Shown here: positions 20,439-31,110 of the stretch, piece by piece | How positions within the stretch are numbered: position 1 is the stretch's first letter | How the letters are laid out: each line of letters opens with the position of its first letter | Source: a bacterium | GTDB lineage: Bacteria > Bacillota > Bacilli > Lactobacillales > Streptococcaceae | Direction: 5' to 3' | DNA length: 63,166 bases | NCBI GenBank assembly: GCA_905221035.1 | Contig: CAJNBP010000010.1 | Coordinates: 1 to 63,166 of the forward strand | Program-made: the position numbers and the translations under genes | Notes under the pieces: model-generated | What the model saw: the letters and a program-made list of their open reading frames with translations, nothing else | Database searches by the model: none | What the model was told of the DNA's origin: nothing

Positions 20439-20510
20439 GGTCCGTTGGTCAAGGGGTTAAGACACCGCCTTTTCACGGCGGTAACACGGGTTCGAATCCC
20501 GTACGGACTA
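20439..20510 (+). tRNA. tRNA-Glu (anticodon UUC), second copy
   Basis: All 72 bases are identical to the minus-strand tRNA-Glu at 117-188, so the two form an inverted repeat around the 20-kb segment carrying comX, oriC and comCDE. Anticodon TTC in loop TTTTCAC. CCA is not encoded. Confidence 0.97.
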
Positions 20511-20515
20511 TTTTA

Positions 20516-20589
20516 TCCGCCATAGCTCAGTTGGTAGTAGCGCATGACTGTTAATCATGATGTCGTAGGTTCGAGTCCTACTGGCGGAG
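20516..20589 (+). tRNA. tRNA-Asn (anticodon GUU)
   Basis: A 74-base cloverleaf: acceptor TCCGCCA/TGGCGGA, anticodon loop CTGTTAATC with GTT, T-loop TTCGAGT, discriminator G. It is five bases after tRNA-Glu and co-transcribed with it; terminator at 20597. Confidence 0.96.
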
Positions 20590-20596
20590 TATAGAT

Positions 20597-20626
20597 AAAA
20601 GGGAACATAGTGTTGTTCCCTTTTTT
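20597..20626. terminator. Terminator after tRNA-Asn
   Basis: AAAAGGGAACA and TGTTCCCTTTT pair around a short loop, with further T after. It can work on both strands and also closes the convergent tetR gene, whose stop is at 20630. Confidence 0.85.
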
Positions 20627-20629
20627 GTA

Positions 20630-21172
20630 TCAATTTGTATCACTAAGCATCTTCATAAGGAAGTCTGTTATTTCTTGAGGACTTTCTTTTTTTCCATGTG
20701 CAATCCAAGTTTGACAGACACCAAAAAGTGCGTGAGTTAGATAGATGCTACTATATTCTAATTCAGTGGTATTGAGATTTAGTTGCATAAATTGCTTTTG
20801 TAAATCCGTACTGAGCATGATATGCAGTTTATTTCGTAAGAAATTTTGGATTTCTTTAGTCCCATTTTCAGAAAGAAGGGTAGCCAGAAGTGGTTCTGAT
20901 TCTAGATATTCAAAGACTTCTAAAATAGCATCTCTTTTGTGATGAGCATGTTTTTGAAAAATATATTCAAATGTATGGAATAGCTTGCTTTGATAGTGCT
21001 CAATCATATCATACTTATCCTTATAGTGAGTATAGAAGCTGGAACGACTAATTCCGGCTTTTTCTGCTAACTTGACAGTAGAAATTTGATCAAATGGCTG
21101 TTCCATCAGTAATTGTACCATAGCATTTTCAATAGTTCGCTTTGTTTTTAAGCGTTTGTTACTTTCTTGCAT
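20630..21172 (-). CDS. TetR-family repressor
   Basis: A 180-residue regulator with an N-terminal TetR helix-turn-helix (KLAEKAGISRSSFYTHYKDKYDM, about 29-52) and a helical ligand/dimer domain. It is divergent from the YhgE-like gene and shares a 127-base intergenic region with two matching palindromes (21193-21209 and 21270-21286). It most likely represses that gene and itself. The ligand is unknown. Confidence 0.93.
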   Translation of the reverse strand: MQESNKRLKTKRTIENAMVQLLMEQPFDQISTVKLAEKAGISRSSFYTHYKDKYDMIEHYQSKLFHTFEYIFQKHAHHKRDAILEVFEYLESEPLLATLLSENGTKEIQNFLRNKLHIMLSTDLQKQFMQLNLNTTELEYSSIYLTHALFGVCQTWIAHGKKESPQEITDFLMKMLSDTN

Positions 21173-21192
21173 ATTTCCTCCTTGTAAACAAA

Positions 21193-21286
21193 TTAGACTA
21201 TCTGTCTAAAAATGGATTTTTTATCTTGTAATTTAGATTTTTTAATGTATAATCTATTATATCAAAATTTTAGACAATATGTTTAA
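21193..21286. promoter_or_regulatory. Intergenic control region with two TetR operator candidates
   Basis: TTAGAC-N5-GTCTAA (21193-21209) is a perfect palindrome; TTAGAC-N5-GTTTAA (21270-21286) is a second copy with one mismatch and the same spacing. Between them a plus-strand promoter reads TTGTAA (21226-21231), 16 bases, TATAAT (21248-21253). The second site overlaps the transcript start area, and the first lies 20 bases before tetR, so one repressor could shut both genes. Confidence 0.7.
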
Positions 21287-21299
21287 AAAAGGAGAAGAT

Positions 21300-23942
21300 A
21301 TGTTTAAAGAATGGAAAGCAATTTTAAAAAAACCAACCTTTATTATTGTCATGATAGGGATTTCTCTTATTCCAGCTCTGTACAATATCATATTTTTGTC
21401 ATCAATGTGGGATCCATATGGGCAATTATCTGACTTACCTGTGGCAGTTGTCAATCATGATAAAGAGGCTTCCTATAAGGGTAATACTATGGCAATAGGA
21501 AAAGACATGGTGTCCAATTTAAAAGAAAATAAAACCTTAGATTTTCATTTCGTAGATGAAGAGGAAGGAAAGAAGGGATTGGAAGATGGCGATTACTATA
21601 TGGTAGTGACTTTACCAAGTGATTTATCTGAAAAAGCAACTTCGATTTTAACGGATCATCCAGAGCAAATGCAAATCGATTATCAGACTTCAAGTGGTCA
21701 TAGTTTTATTGCTAGCAAGATGAGCGATTCTGCGATGACACAATTAAAGCAGAATGTTTCTACCAATGTAACCGAGACCTATACTAAAGCTTTATTTGAT
21801 AAGATGGTCGAATTAAAGGATGGTATGAGTCAAGCGGCTTCTGGTAGTGAAAAATTAACTGATGGAGCGAATCAGTTAGTGACAGGTAGTCAAACATTAA
21901 CTACTAACCTACACTCTTTAGCAGATTCAAGTTTAACATTTTCAAATGGAACGGAGCAGTTTACTAAAGGATTATCCTCTTATGTTTCTGGTGTTGAACA
22001 ACTTCATCTTGGCTTAGGGAATTTTAATAGTGGTTTAGTTACCTATACTGGTGCAGTGAGTCAATTAGATAGGGGATTAGGTCAATTATCTTCTAAAAGT
22101 CCTGAATTAGTAAGAGGAATCAATCAATTATATACTGGTGTAGAGGCCTATACTGGCGGTGTTTCACAACTCAATACTGGTCTTAATCAATTTTCATCTG
22201 GTGTTAGTGCCTACACCAATGGAGTGGGAAATCTTGCAACAGGTGCGAATCAGTTATCTAATCAATCAGCTACACTTCGAATGGGGGTGGAGCAATTAAG
22301 TGAAGGGATTCAACAACTTTCTAGCAAGTTAGATGCTTCGTCTGGGAAAAAAGATCAAATTAATCAATTATCTTCTGGTCTAAATAAGTTAAATCAAGCC
22401 ATTCAAAATATTGATGTTGGAGATACAAAACAATTGTCTTCTGTTTTATCAAGTATAGTTTCTCTTTCTAATCAAATGCTAGCAAGTGCTCAGTCTGAAA
22501 AATCAACTACATTAGCCAAAATTCAATCAACAGCAGCTTATCAATCATTGACAAGTGAGCAACAAGCTGAGATAAGCGCTTCTGTATCTCAAAATTCGAC
22601 TGATAGTATTCAATCGGCTCAGTCAATTATAGCTTTAGTACAAGGTTTACAGGGAAGTTTAGAAAATTTACAAAATCAATCTTCAAATCTTTCGACGTTA
22701 AAAAATCAAGCTAATCAAGTATTACCGCTTGCTTCTACTTCTTTGACAGGATTGTCAAGTGGATTAACAGAAATACAGGGAGCAGTGACGAGTAAATTAG
22801 TTCCTGTCAGTCAGTCGATTGCATCAGGTGTAAATGCATATACTGCGGGTGTTGATAAAGTTTCTCAGGGCGCAAGTCAACTAAGTGAAAAGAATTCCAC
22901 CTTGACAGGTAGTTTGGATCAACTAGTTTCAGGCTCAAACACCTTGACACAAAAATCTTCTAGCTTGACAGCAGGAGTTGGTCAATTAGTTGAAAAAACT
23001 CCAGAATTAGTATCTGGTATTGAAAAATTATCAACTGGCTCTAACCAATTGAATCAAAAGAGTCAAGAATTGATGGCAGGAGTTGATAAATTACAATCAG
23101 GATCTGGTCAATTAGCAGACAAATCCAGTCAGTTACTTTCAGGTGCTTCTCAATTAGAGAATGGAGCTAATAAATTGGCAGATGGATCTGGGAAACTTGC
23201 AGAAGGTGGAACAAAGTTAACTTCTGGATTGGAAGATTTACAGACAGGAGTTGCTTCTTTAGGACAAGGACTAAGTAATGCTAGTGATCAACTCAAATCA
23301 GCATCTACGGAATCTCAAAATGCAGAGATTTTGTCAAATCCACTCAATCTTTCCAAAACAGACAATGACCAAGTTCCTGTAAATGGAATCGCAATGGCTC
23401 CTTATATGATATCAGTTGCGCTTTTTGTTGCAGCAATATCAACGAATATGATCTTTGCGAAGTTGCCTTCAGGACGTCATCCAGAGAGCCGTTGGGCTTG
23501 GTTGAAATCTCGCTTTGAGATAAATGGAGTTATAGCTGTTTTAGCCGCTTTCTTAGTCTATGGTGGCGTTCATCTTATTGGTCTAACAGCAAATCATGAA
23601 ATGAGAACCTTGTTCTTAATTATTATCGCAAGCTTAACATTTATGTCTATGGTAACTGCATTAACAACATGGAATAGCCGTGTAGGAGCTTTCTTCTCTC
23701 TTATTTTGCTATTATTACAGTTAGCATCAAGTGCAGGTACCTATCCACTTGCTTTGACAAATAATTTCTTTAGAGCTATTAATCCTTGGTTACCAATGAG
23801 TTATTCAGTTTCGGGATTACGACAAACAATCTCTATGACAGGAAATATTCATCATCAAGTCATTTTCCTAGCTGTGATATTAGCCCTATTTACTGGTTTA
23901 GGTATGCTAGCCTATCAACCTAAGAAAATGGAAGAAGATTAA
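21300..23942 (+). CDS. YhgE/Pip-type membrane protein (type VII-like accessory/phage-receptor family)
   Basis: An 880-residue membrane protein with YhgE/Pip N- and C-terminal domains. I start at ATG 21300, where AAAGGAG is correctly spaced; the earlier ATG at 21279 lies inside an operator candidate. One N-terminal membrane helix (FIIVMIGISLIPALY) precedes a very long extracellular stalk (about 170-690) of imperfect repeats such as LSTGSNQLNQKSQEL, predicted helical, and five or so C-terminal membrane helices. Relatives include Pip phage-infection proteins and proteins near ABC-2 exporters; substrate unknown. It is controlled by the divergent TetR and followed by a bidirectional terminator. 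Confidence 0.85.
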   Translation: MFKEWKAILKKPTFIIVMIGISLIPALYNIIFLSSMWDPYGQLSDLPVAVVNHDKEASYKGNTMAIGKDMVSNLKENKTLDFHFVDEEEGKKGLEDGDYYMVVTLPSDLSEKATSILTDHPEQMQIDYQTSSGHSFIASKMSDSAMTQLKQNVSTNVTETYTKALFDKMVELKDGMSQAASGSEKLTDGANQLVTGSQTLTTNLHSLADSSLTFSNGTEQFTKGLSSYVSGVEQLHLGLGNFNSGLVTYTGAVSQLDRGLGQLSSKSPELVRGINQLYTGVEAYTGGVSQLNTGLNQFSSGVSAYTNGVGNLATGANQLSNQSATLRMGVEQLSEGIQQLSSKLDASSGKKDQINQLSSGLNKLNQAIQNIDVGDTKQLSSVLSSIVSLSNQMLASAQSEKSTTLAKIQSTAAYQSLTSEQQAEISASVSQNSTDSIQSAQSIIALVQGLQGSLENLQNQSSNLSTLKNQANQVLPLASTSLTGLSSGLTEIQGAVTSKLVPVSQSIASGVNAYTAGVDKVSQGASQLSEKNSTLTGSLDQLVSGSNTLTQKSSSLTAGVGQLVEKTPELVSGIEKLSTGSNQLNQKSQELMAGVDKLQSGSGQLADKSSQLLSGASQLENGANKLADGSGKLAEGGTKLTSGLEDLQTGVASLGQGLSNASDQLKSASTESQNAEILSNPLNLSKTDNDQVPVNGIAMAPYMISVALFVAAISTNMIFAKLPSGRHPESRWAWLKSRFEINGVIAVLAAFLVYGGVHLIGLTANHEMRTLFLIIIASLTFMSMVTALTTWNSRVGAFFSLILLLLQLASSAGTYPLALTNNFFRAINPWLPMSYSVSGLRQTISMTGNIHHQVIFLAVILALFTGLGMLAYQPKKMEED

Positions 23943-23973
23943 AAAATCGACCGATTAACTGGTCGATTTTTTT
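23943..23973. terminator. Bidirectional terminator between convergent genes
   Basis: AAAATCGACC and GGTCGATTTT form a perfect 10-bp stem flanked by A and T runs on either side, ending both the YhgE-like gene and the opposing yfhO-like gene (stop at 23972). Confidence 0.9.
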
Positions 23974-26515
23974 ATGTCTTAGATGACTTTCGTTTGTGAT
24001 TATAGATTGCAAATAGTAAAAGAGAAGTAAAGGAACAGATTTCTCCAATAACAAAACCATTGGGAATAAAGGAAAGTGTAATAGTTCCTTTTCCCTTAGG
24101 AACATCAACTTTCATAAAGCCAGTTTGAGCTTGTTTAATTTCTATTTTCTTCCCATCTTGGTAGGCAGACCAGCCTTTGTCATAAGGAATGGTGAAGAAA
24201 ATGGACGTATCTTGTTTAACATCATATCCAGCAAAGACCTTGTTTTTAGAAGTTGATACTGTGACAGGTTGTTCTTTAATTTTTTGAATTGCCTCGGTGA
24301 AAGTTTTGGTATCTAAACGATAGAAGGTAGGAGATTCAAATGATACTTGTGAATTTCCAGGGAAACTAACATGAATATTGAAAGTTTTTTTCTCTTTAGT
24401 ATATCCTAGATTAAAGAAGGAGAAAACATTATCAGTTGTAAAAGTCTTTTTTTCACCATTTACAATTATGTCAACCTTATTTTGTTTGTCATTAGAAAAG
24501 TGAAGGTTTGTGAAAGAAAGATAAACTTGGCTGTTTTCTGGAACTTCAATTTGATACTGGATTGCTGCATCCTCGTTTGAAGAACTTGTAACACTAATCA
24601 AATCATCAGTATTCTCTGTTTTTTCATAGGGGATTGGAGAAAAATAATCAAAATTGACGTCAGCAAGTTGATTTAAAAACGAGGCCTGATTATCTAGAGT
24701 GTGTTCAGTTAACTTGACATCATTGTAAACAGATTGACTAGCAAAGGCAATCGGAAGAGAGAATTGATTTTCATATAGGATAAGATTATCTTTTTGATAG
24801 ATATCTTTAAAACCATACTTATCAATAGGGCTGTCTGAGATATTGTACTGGATCCCAAATAAACTATCAGCCAAAATACTATTATTTTCATAGCGGAGAT
24901 TGAGATTAGTACCAGAGGATTTAAAGCCAAGTTTATCTAAAGTAGAGCTTGCTGAACGATTTCGAACAGATGAAAATTGAGAGATTCCATTGTAGTTAAA
25001 TTTCATACTGTCATTTCCTGTCTGAGTTTGTAGTTTCTCAGTACGAGTAAATGGATCCTCAATATATGTTGAGAAAGATTCCATAGCTGGGATATCTCTA
25101 CTATATGCACTTCGAGAAGCAAATCCCCATTCCTTAGCAATTCCGTCTATTTGAGATGAAGCATTTAAACTCACTTCAACCATTATAAATAAAGAAATTA
25201 GAATGGCAAACAGATTCACAGAGATAAACTTTTTGATAACCGCAAGGAGTAAAAGCAAATAGACAAGCAAAAATTCAAGAGTAAGCAGAATATTCAAATC
25301 TGTTAAAAAAGAATAATGTGATTTTAGATAGATGGTAGCTAAAAATCCTGTTACTATAAGAAAAAGCGAAACTAAAAAATTCCAGATTTTAATTTCTTTC
25401 AGACGATTTAAGACTTCCGCTGCTGTGTAAATTAACAAGGTAGAGAAAATCCAAGCATAGCGATGTAAAAACATGTTTGGAGTATGCATGCCTTGCCAAA
25501 ATAAATCAAGAGCTTCAATATAAAAGCTTGCAATTAGAAATGTAAAGAAGACTGCATAGATAAGTTTCACGTGAAACTTAATAGATTTCAGCGTAAAAAA
25601 TAAAATGGTCAAAATAAAGGGGAGTAGTCCAACAAAAATCATTGGAATAGCTCCATACTTTGTTGTGTCAAAGGAACCGATGAATTGCTTAGCAAAGAGA
25701 TCAAGATACCAGCTACTTTCAGTTTGAAACTTTGTAACTTCAGTCAATTTTTCCCCATGTGTCTGTAAATCAAACAGAGTAGGAAGAGTCATAATCAAAC
25801 TAGCCATACCAGCTAAAAAGGAGGTAACAATAAAATCAAGTACAGATGATTTTCGGGTTTTAAAGTCCCACGAAATTTGACAGAGATACCAGAAAATAAG
25901 AAACAATGCTGTCATATAGCCAAAATAATAGTTTTGGATAAATAAGATTGACAGACTTGTAAAGTACAATAGGAATTTCTTTTCAGTTATCAGTAGATGT
26001 AAACCAGTGGTAATGAAAGGAATCAATATAAAAACATCTAGCCAGGTTTTTATCTCTAACTGACTAACGGTAAAGCTCATCAGAGCATAGGAAGTAGATA
26101 AAGCTAGTTTTAAAGATCTCGGAATATTTTTACATAATTTATTTAAACTAAAGAAGGTTGACAGACCAATCAATCCAAATTTTAAGAGAGTTGTCAGATA
26201 GACAGCATCGGGCATATTCGTTAGATTAAAAAAGTAAACTAGAGGCGCGAGAAAACTACCCAAGTAATAACTAGATAGGGCATAGAAATTCAATCCGAGA
26301 CCACTTGTAAAGGTGTAAAACAAACTACCATTTCCATGTAGGATGTTTCGTAAAGCTACATCAAAAATAACGTATTGATGAAATCCATCTCCTAATAGTG
26401 GAGAGTTGTCACTATTCCAGTAGATACCTTGAGATAGATATACTCCTGTCATAATGACTAAAGGAATGGTGAAAGAAACAAAATATGTCCAATATGTTTT
26501 AAAAAATGATTTCAT
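23972..26515 (-). CDS. YfhO-family polytopic membrane protein
   Basis: An 847-residue protein with about 13 hydrophobic helices in the first 470 residues (SYYLGSFLAPLVYFFNL and similar), a soluble extracellular domain (about 480-815), and a final helix before a basic KRKSSKT tail. This is the YfhO/GtcA-like family; the B. subtilis and Listeria members help glycosylate teichoic acid or membrane lipid-linked sugars, so a cell-envelope glycosylation role is plausible but unproven here. It stands alone on the minus strand between two terminators and carries a parS site (25563-25578). Confidence 0.88.
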   Translation of the reverse strand: MKSFFKTYWTYFVSFTIPLVIMTGVYLSQGIYWNSDNSPLLGDGFHQYVIFDVALRNILHGNGSLFYTFTSGLGLNFYALSSYYLGSFLAPLVYFFNLTNMPDAVYLTTLLKFGLIGLSTFFSLNKLCKNIPRSLKLALSTSYALMSFTVSQLEIKTWLDVFILIPFITTGLHLLITEKKFLLYFTSLSILFIQNYYFGYMTALFLIFWYLCQISWDFKTRKSSVLDFIVTSFLAGMASLIMTLPTLFDLQTHGEKLTEVTKFQTESSWYLDLFAKQFIGSFDTTKYGAIPMIFVGLLPFILTILFFTLKSIKFHVKLIYAVFFTFLIASFYIEALDLFWQGMHTPNMFLHRYAWIFSTLLIYTAAEVLNRLKEIKIWNFLVSLFLIVTGFLATIYLKSHYSFLTDLNILLTLEFLLVYLLLLLAVIKKFISVNLFAILISLFIMVEVSLNASSQIDGIAKEWGFASRSAYSRDIPAMESFSTYIEDPFTRTEKLQTQTGNDSMKFNYNGISQFSSVRNRSASSTLDKLGFKSSGTNLNLRYENNSILADSLFGIQYNISDSPIDKYGFKDIYQKDNLILYENQFSLPIAFASQSVYNDVKLTEHTLDNQASFLNQLADVNFDYFSPIPYEKTENTDDLISVTSSSNEDAAIQYQIEVPENSQVYLSFTNLHFSNDKQNKVDIIVNGEKKTFTTDNVFSFFNLGYTKEKKTFNIHVSFPGNSQVSFESPTFYRLDTKTFTEAIQKIKEQPVTVSTSKNKVFAGYDVKQDTSIFFTIPYDKGWSAYQDGKKIEIKQAQTGFMKVDVPKGKGTITLSFIPNGFVIGEICSFTSLLLFAIYNHKRKSSKT
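25563..25578. promoter_or_regulatory. parS centromere-like site (within yfhO-like gene)
   Basis: AGTTTCACGTGAAACT is a perfect 16-base palindrome with the full parS core GTTTCACGTGAAAC; only the outermost base pair differs from TGTTTCACGTGAAACA. It is about 10.5 kb to the right of dnaA. Confidence 0.85.
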
Positions 26516-26535
26516 GTTACCTCGTAGAATGATAG

Positions 26536-26566
26536 AAAACTCAGTTGGTTACCCCAACTGAGTTTT
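26536..26566 (-). terminator. Terminator after the ABC-F gene
   Basis: AAAACTCAGTTGG pairs perfectly over 13 bases with CCAACTGAGTTTT around a 5-base loop. It follows the ABC-F stop (26577) on the minus strand, before the yfhO-like gene. Confidence 0.88.
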
Positions 26567-26576
26567 GAAGTCTTAT

Positions 26577-28199
26577 TTAATCTTTCCAAAGTTCTTTAAC
26601 TTTTGCTTGTACTTCTGCATTTTCTAGGAATTCATCATAGGTTTCATCGATACGATCGATGACGCCATTTTTAGACAAGACAATGATATGGTTAGCCAAA
26701 GTTTGAATAAACTCGTGGTCATGACTGGCAAAGATGATTGATTCTTTAAAGTTTTTCAATCCATCATTCAAGCTTGAGATAGATTCCAAGTCCAAGTGAT
26801 TGGTTGGATCATCGAGGACAAGGACATTTGATTTCAAGAGCATGAGTTTTGAAAGCATGACACGGACTTTTTCTCCCCCTGACAAGACGTTGACAGGTTT
26901 GTTAACCTCATCTCCAGAGAAGAGCATACGACCAAGGAAACCGCGTAGGAAAGTATTGTCATCTTCTTCTTTACTTGCGAATTGACGCAACCAATCAAGG
27001 ATTGATTCTCCCCCTGCAAAATCAGCTGAGTTATCTTTTGGCAGGTAAGATTGACTAGTTGTAACTCCCCACTTGACAGTTCCTTCATAGTCAATATCTC
27101 CCATGATTGCACGAATTAATGCAGTCGTTTGGATATCATTTTGTCCAATAAGAGCTGTCTTATCACCTGGACGCAAGATAAAGCTGATATTATCTAAAAT
27201 AGTTTCACCATCAATCTTTACAGTTAGATTTTCTACTGTCAAGAGATCATTACCGATCTCACGTTCTGCTTTAAAGTTAATAAATGGATATTTACGACTA
27301 GATGGCACAATCTCTTCTAGCTCAATCTTGTCAAGCATTTTCTTACGTGAGGTTGCTTGTCTTGATTTGGAAGCATTGGCAGAGAAACGAGCAACGAATT
27401 CTTGCAATTGCTTAATTTTTTCTTCTGCTTTGGCATTACGGTCTGCTAGCAATTTAGCAGCGAGTTCAGAAGATTCCTTCCAGAAGTCATAGTTTCCGAC
27501 ATAGAGTTTGATTTTTCCAAAGTCAAGGTCGGCCATGTGAGTACATACTTTGTTTAAGAAGTGACGGTCATGGGATACTACGATAACTGTGTTATCAAAG
27601 TCAATCAAGAAGTCTTCTAGCCAAGTAATAGATTGGATATCCAAACCGTTAGTAGGCTCGTCCAATAGAAGAACATCTGGTTTACCAAAAAGTGCTTTGG
27701 CGAGGAGAACCTTTACTTTCTCACCATTAGCTAATTCGCTCATATTTTGGTAGTGCAATTCTTCTGGAATGTTTAGGTTTTGAAGTAGTTGAGAGGCTTC
27801 ACTTTCTGCTTCCCAGCCTCCAAGCTCGGCAAACTCTCCTTCAAGTTCGGCAGCACGCACTCCATCCTCATCTGAGAAATCTTCCTTCATGTAGATAGCA
27901 TCTTTTTCCTTCATGATGCTATAAAGTTTTTCATTTCCCATGATAACGACATCAATGGCACGTTCATCTTCATAGTCAAAGTGATTTTGACGAAGAACAG
28001 AGAGACGTTCATCTGGACCAAGAGAGATGTGACCAGTAGTAGGTTCGATATCTCCAGCTAAAATTTTTAAAAAGGTTGATTTTCCGGCACCATTAGCACC
28101 GATTAATCCATAGGTATTTCCTTCTGTAAATTTGATATTGACATCATCAAAAAGTTTGCGATCACTAAAACGTAGTGAAACATCAGATACTGTAAGCAA
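26577..28199 (-). CDS. ABC-F family ATPase (YbiT/YkpA-like translation factor)
   Basis: A soluble protein with two ATP-binding cassettes in tandem and no membrane domain; ABC-F proteins act on the ribosomal E site. I take TTG 28199 as start: AGGAG lies seven bases before it and the product then begins MLTVSDVSLRF, 540 residues, the family length. The ATG at 28226 would put the ribosome site inside the gene. Walker A GANGAGKST and ABC signature ELANGEKVK belong to cassette 1. Cassette 2 has a degraded Walker A (GQNDIQTTAL, no Lys at the usual place) and VLSGGEKVR. The P-loop degeneration is known for this subfamily. Confidence 0.9.
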   Translation of the reverse strand: MLTVSDVSLRFSDRKLFDDVNIKFTEGNTYGLIGANGAGKSTFLKILAGDIEPTTGHISLGPDERLSVLRQNHFDYEDERAIDVVIMGNEKLYSIMKEKDAIYMKEDFSDEDGVRAAELEGEFAELGGWEAESEASQLLQNLNIPEELHYQNMSELANGEKVKVLLAKALFGKPDVLLLDEPTNGLDIQSITWLEDFLIDFDNTVIVVSHDRHFLNKVCTHMADLDFGKIKLYVGNYDFWKESSELAAKLLADRNAKAEEKIKQLQEFVARFSANASKSRQATSRKKMLDKIELEEIVPSSRKYPFINFKAEREIGNDLLTVENLTVKIDGETILDNISFILRPGDKTALIGQNDIQTTALIRAIMGDIDYEGTVKWGVTTSQSYLPKDNSADFAGGESILDWLRQFASKEEDDNTFLRGFLGRMLFSGDEVNKPVNVLSGGEKVRVMLSKLMLLKSNVLVLDDPTNHLDLESISSLNDGLKNFKESIIFASHDHEFIQTLANHIIVLSKNGVIDRIDETYDEFLENAEVQAKVKELWKD

Positions 28200-28370
28200 T
28201 GTTTTTCTCCTATATGTGTAATACATTTATTCTACTAGAAAATACGGAAATATTCAAATTTTTATCTGTCAATTTTGTGTAAATTATATTTACAACTATC
28301 TTTACAAAAATCAGTAAATAGCAAGGTTGATTTATTTTGATAAATTGCGGTTATTTCATTAAAAAAATGC

Positions 28371-28376
28371 TATAAT
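28371..28376 (+). promoter_or_regulatory. -10 element of trpS
   Basis: TATAAT at 28371-28376, 29 bases before the trpS ATG; a -35 is not clear. The 178-base gap before trpS shows no convincing T-box fold. Confidence 0.6.
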
Positions 28377-28404
28377 TGAAGGGACTATATCGAAGGAGAA
28401 CAAA

Positions 28405-29430
28405 ATGACTAAACCCATTATTTTAACAGGAGACCGTCCAACAGGAAAATTGCATATTGGACATTATGTTGGAAGTCTCAAAAATCGAGTATTATTACAG
28501 GAAGAGGGTAAGTATGATATGTTTGTGTTCTTGGCTGACCAACAAGCCTTGACAGATCATGCTAAAGACCCTCAAACAATTGTAGAGTCTATCGGAAATG
28601 TGGCTTTGGATTATCTTGCAGTTGGATTGGACCCAAGTAAATCAACTATCTTTATTCAAAGCCAAATTCCAGAATTAGCTGAGTTGTCTATGTATTATAT
28701 GAATCTAGTTTCATTAGCACGTTTGGAGCGCAATCCAACTGTCAAGACAGAGATTGCTCAAAAAGGATTTGGGGAAAGTATTCCTACAGGATTCTTGGTC
28801 TATCCGATCGCTCAAGCAGCTGACATCACAGCTTTCAAGGCTAATTATGTTCCTGTTGGGACAGATCAGAAACCAATGATTGAGCAAACTCGCGAGATTG
28901 TTCGTTCTTTTAACAATGCATATAACTGTGATGTCTTGGTAGAACCGGAAGGTATTTATCCAGAAAATGAAAGAGCAGGTCGTTTGCCTGGTTTAGATGG
29001 AAATGCTAAAATGTCTAAATCACTCAATAATGGTATTTATTTAGCTGATGATGCGGATACTTTGCGTAAAAAAGTAATGAGTATGTATACAGATCCAGAT
29101 CATATCCGAGTTGAGGATCCAGGTAAAATTGAAGGAAATATGGTTTTCCATTATCTAGATGTTTTTGGTCGTCCAGAAGATGCTCAAGAAATTGCTGAAA
29201 TGAAAGAACATTATCAACGAGGTGGTCTTGGTGATGTGAAAACCAAACGTTATTTACTTGAAATATTAGAACGTGAACTTGGTCCTATTCGTGAGCGCCG
29301 TATTGAATTTGCTAAGGATATGGGAGAAGTTTATAATATGCTTCAAAAAGGTAGTGAAAGAGCGCGTGAAGTTGCAGGTCAAACCCTATCTGAGGTTAAA
29401 GGAGCAATGGGACTTCATTACTTTAACTAA
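28405..29430 (+). CDS. trpS: Tryptophanyl-tRNA synthetase
   Basis: Class I aminoacyl-tRNA synthetase charging tRNA-Trp. Of 341 residues, it has the HIGH motif as HIGH in [11 protein letters not shown] (17-20) and the KMSKS loop in AKMSKSLNN (about 202-210). It belongs to the longer TrpS type shared by streptococci. Start has AAGGAG seven bases upstream. It is monocistronic with a terminator before guaB. Confidence 0.97.
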   Translation: MTKPIILTGDRPTGKLHIGHYVGSLKNRVLLQEEGKYDMFVFLADQQALTDHAKDPQTIVESIGNVALDYLAVGLDPSKSTIFIQSQIPELAELSMYYMNLVSLARLERNPTVKTEIAQKGFGESIPTGFLVYPIAQAADITAFKANYVPVGTDQKPMIEQTREIVRSFNNAYNCDVLVEPEGIYPENERAGRLPGLDGNAKMSKSLNNGIYLADDADTLRKKVMSMYTDPDHIRVEDPGKIEGNMVFHYLDVFGRPEDAQEIAEMKEHYQRGGLGDVKTKRYLLEILERELGPIRERRIEFAKDMGEVYNMLQKGSERAREVAGQTLSEVKGAMGLHYFN

Positions 29431-29446
29431 GTTTATTTTTACAAGA

Positions 29447-29481
29447 AACTATCATTTCTATCAGAAAGAAAGGATAGTTTT
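29447..29481 (+). terminator. Terminator after trpS
   Basis: AAACTATC and GATAGTTT enclose a longer loop and are followed by TTTTATTT, between trpS and the guaB promoter. Confidence 0.75.
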
Positions 29482-29500
29482 TTATTTACCCCTGTAACAT

Positions 29501-31061
<1,561 letters not shown>

Positions 31062-31070
31062 AAGAAATAA

Positions 31071-31100
31071 AAAGAACTCCTGCGAAAACAGGAGTTCTTT
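31071..31100. terminator. Bidirectional terminator between guaB and recF
   Basis: AAAGAACTCCTG and CAGGAGTTCTTT form a perfect 12-bp stem with loop CGAAAA; A and T runs on each side serve both converging genes. Confidence 0.92.
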
Positions 31101-31110
31101 TACAATATTG

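Noticed and set aside
21800..23330. Repeats in the YhgE-like gene as a CRISPR array or tandem DNA repeat
   Set aside because: The units vary in sequence, stay in frame and encode a protein stalk; there are no constant repeats with unique spacers.
28227..28404. T-box leader before trpS
   Set aside because: The 178-base gap shows neither the conserved T-box sequence nor a clear terminator/antiterminator pair.
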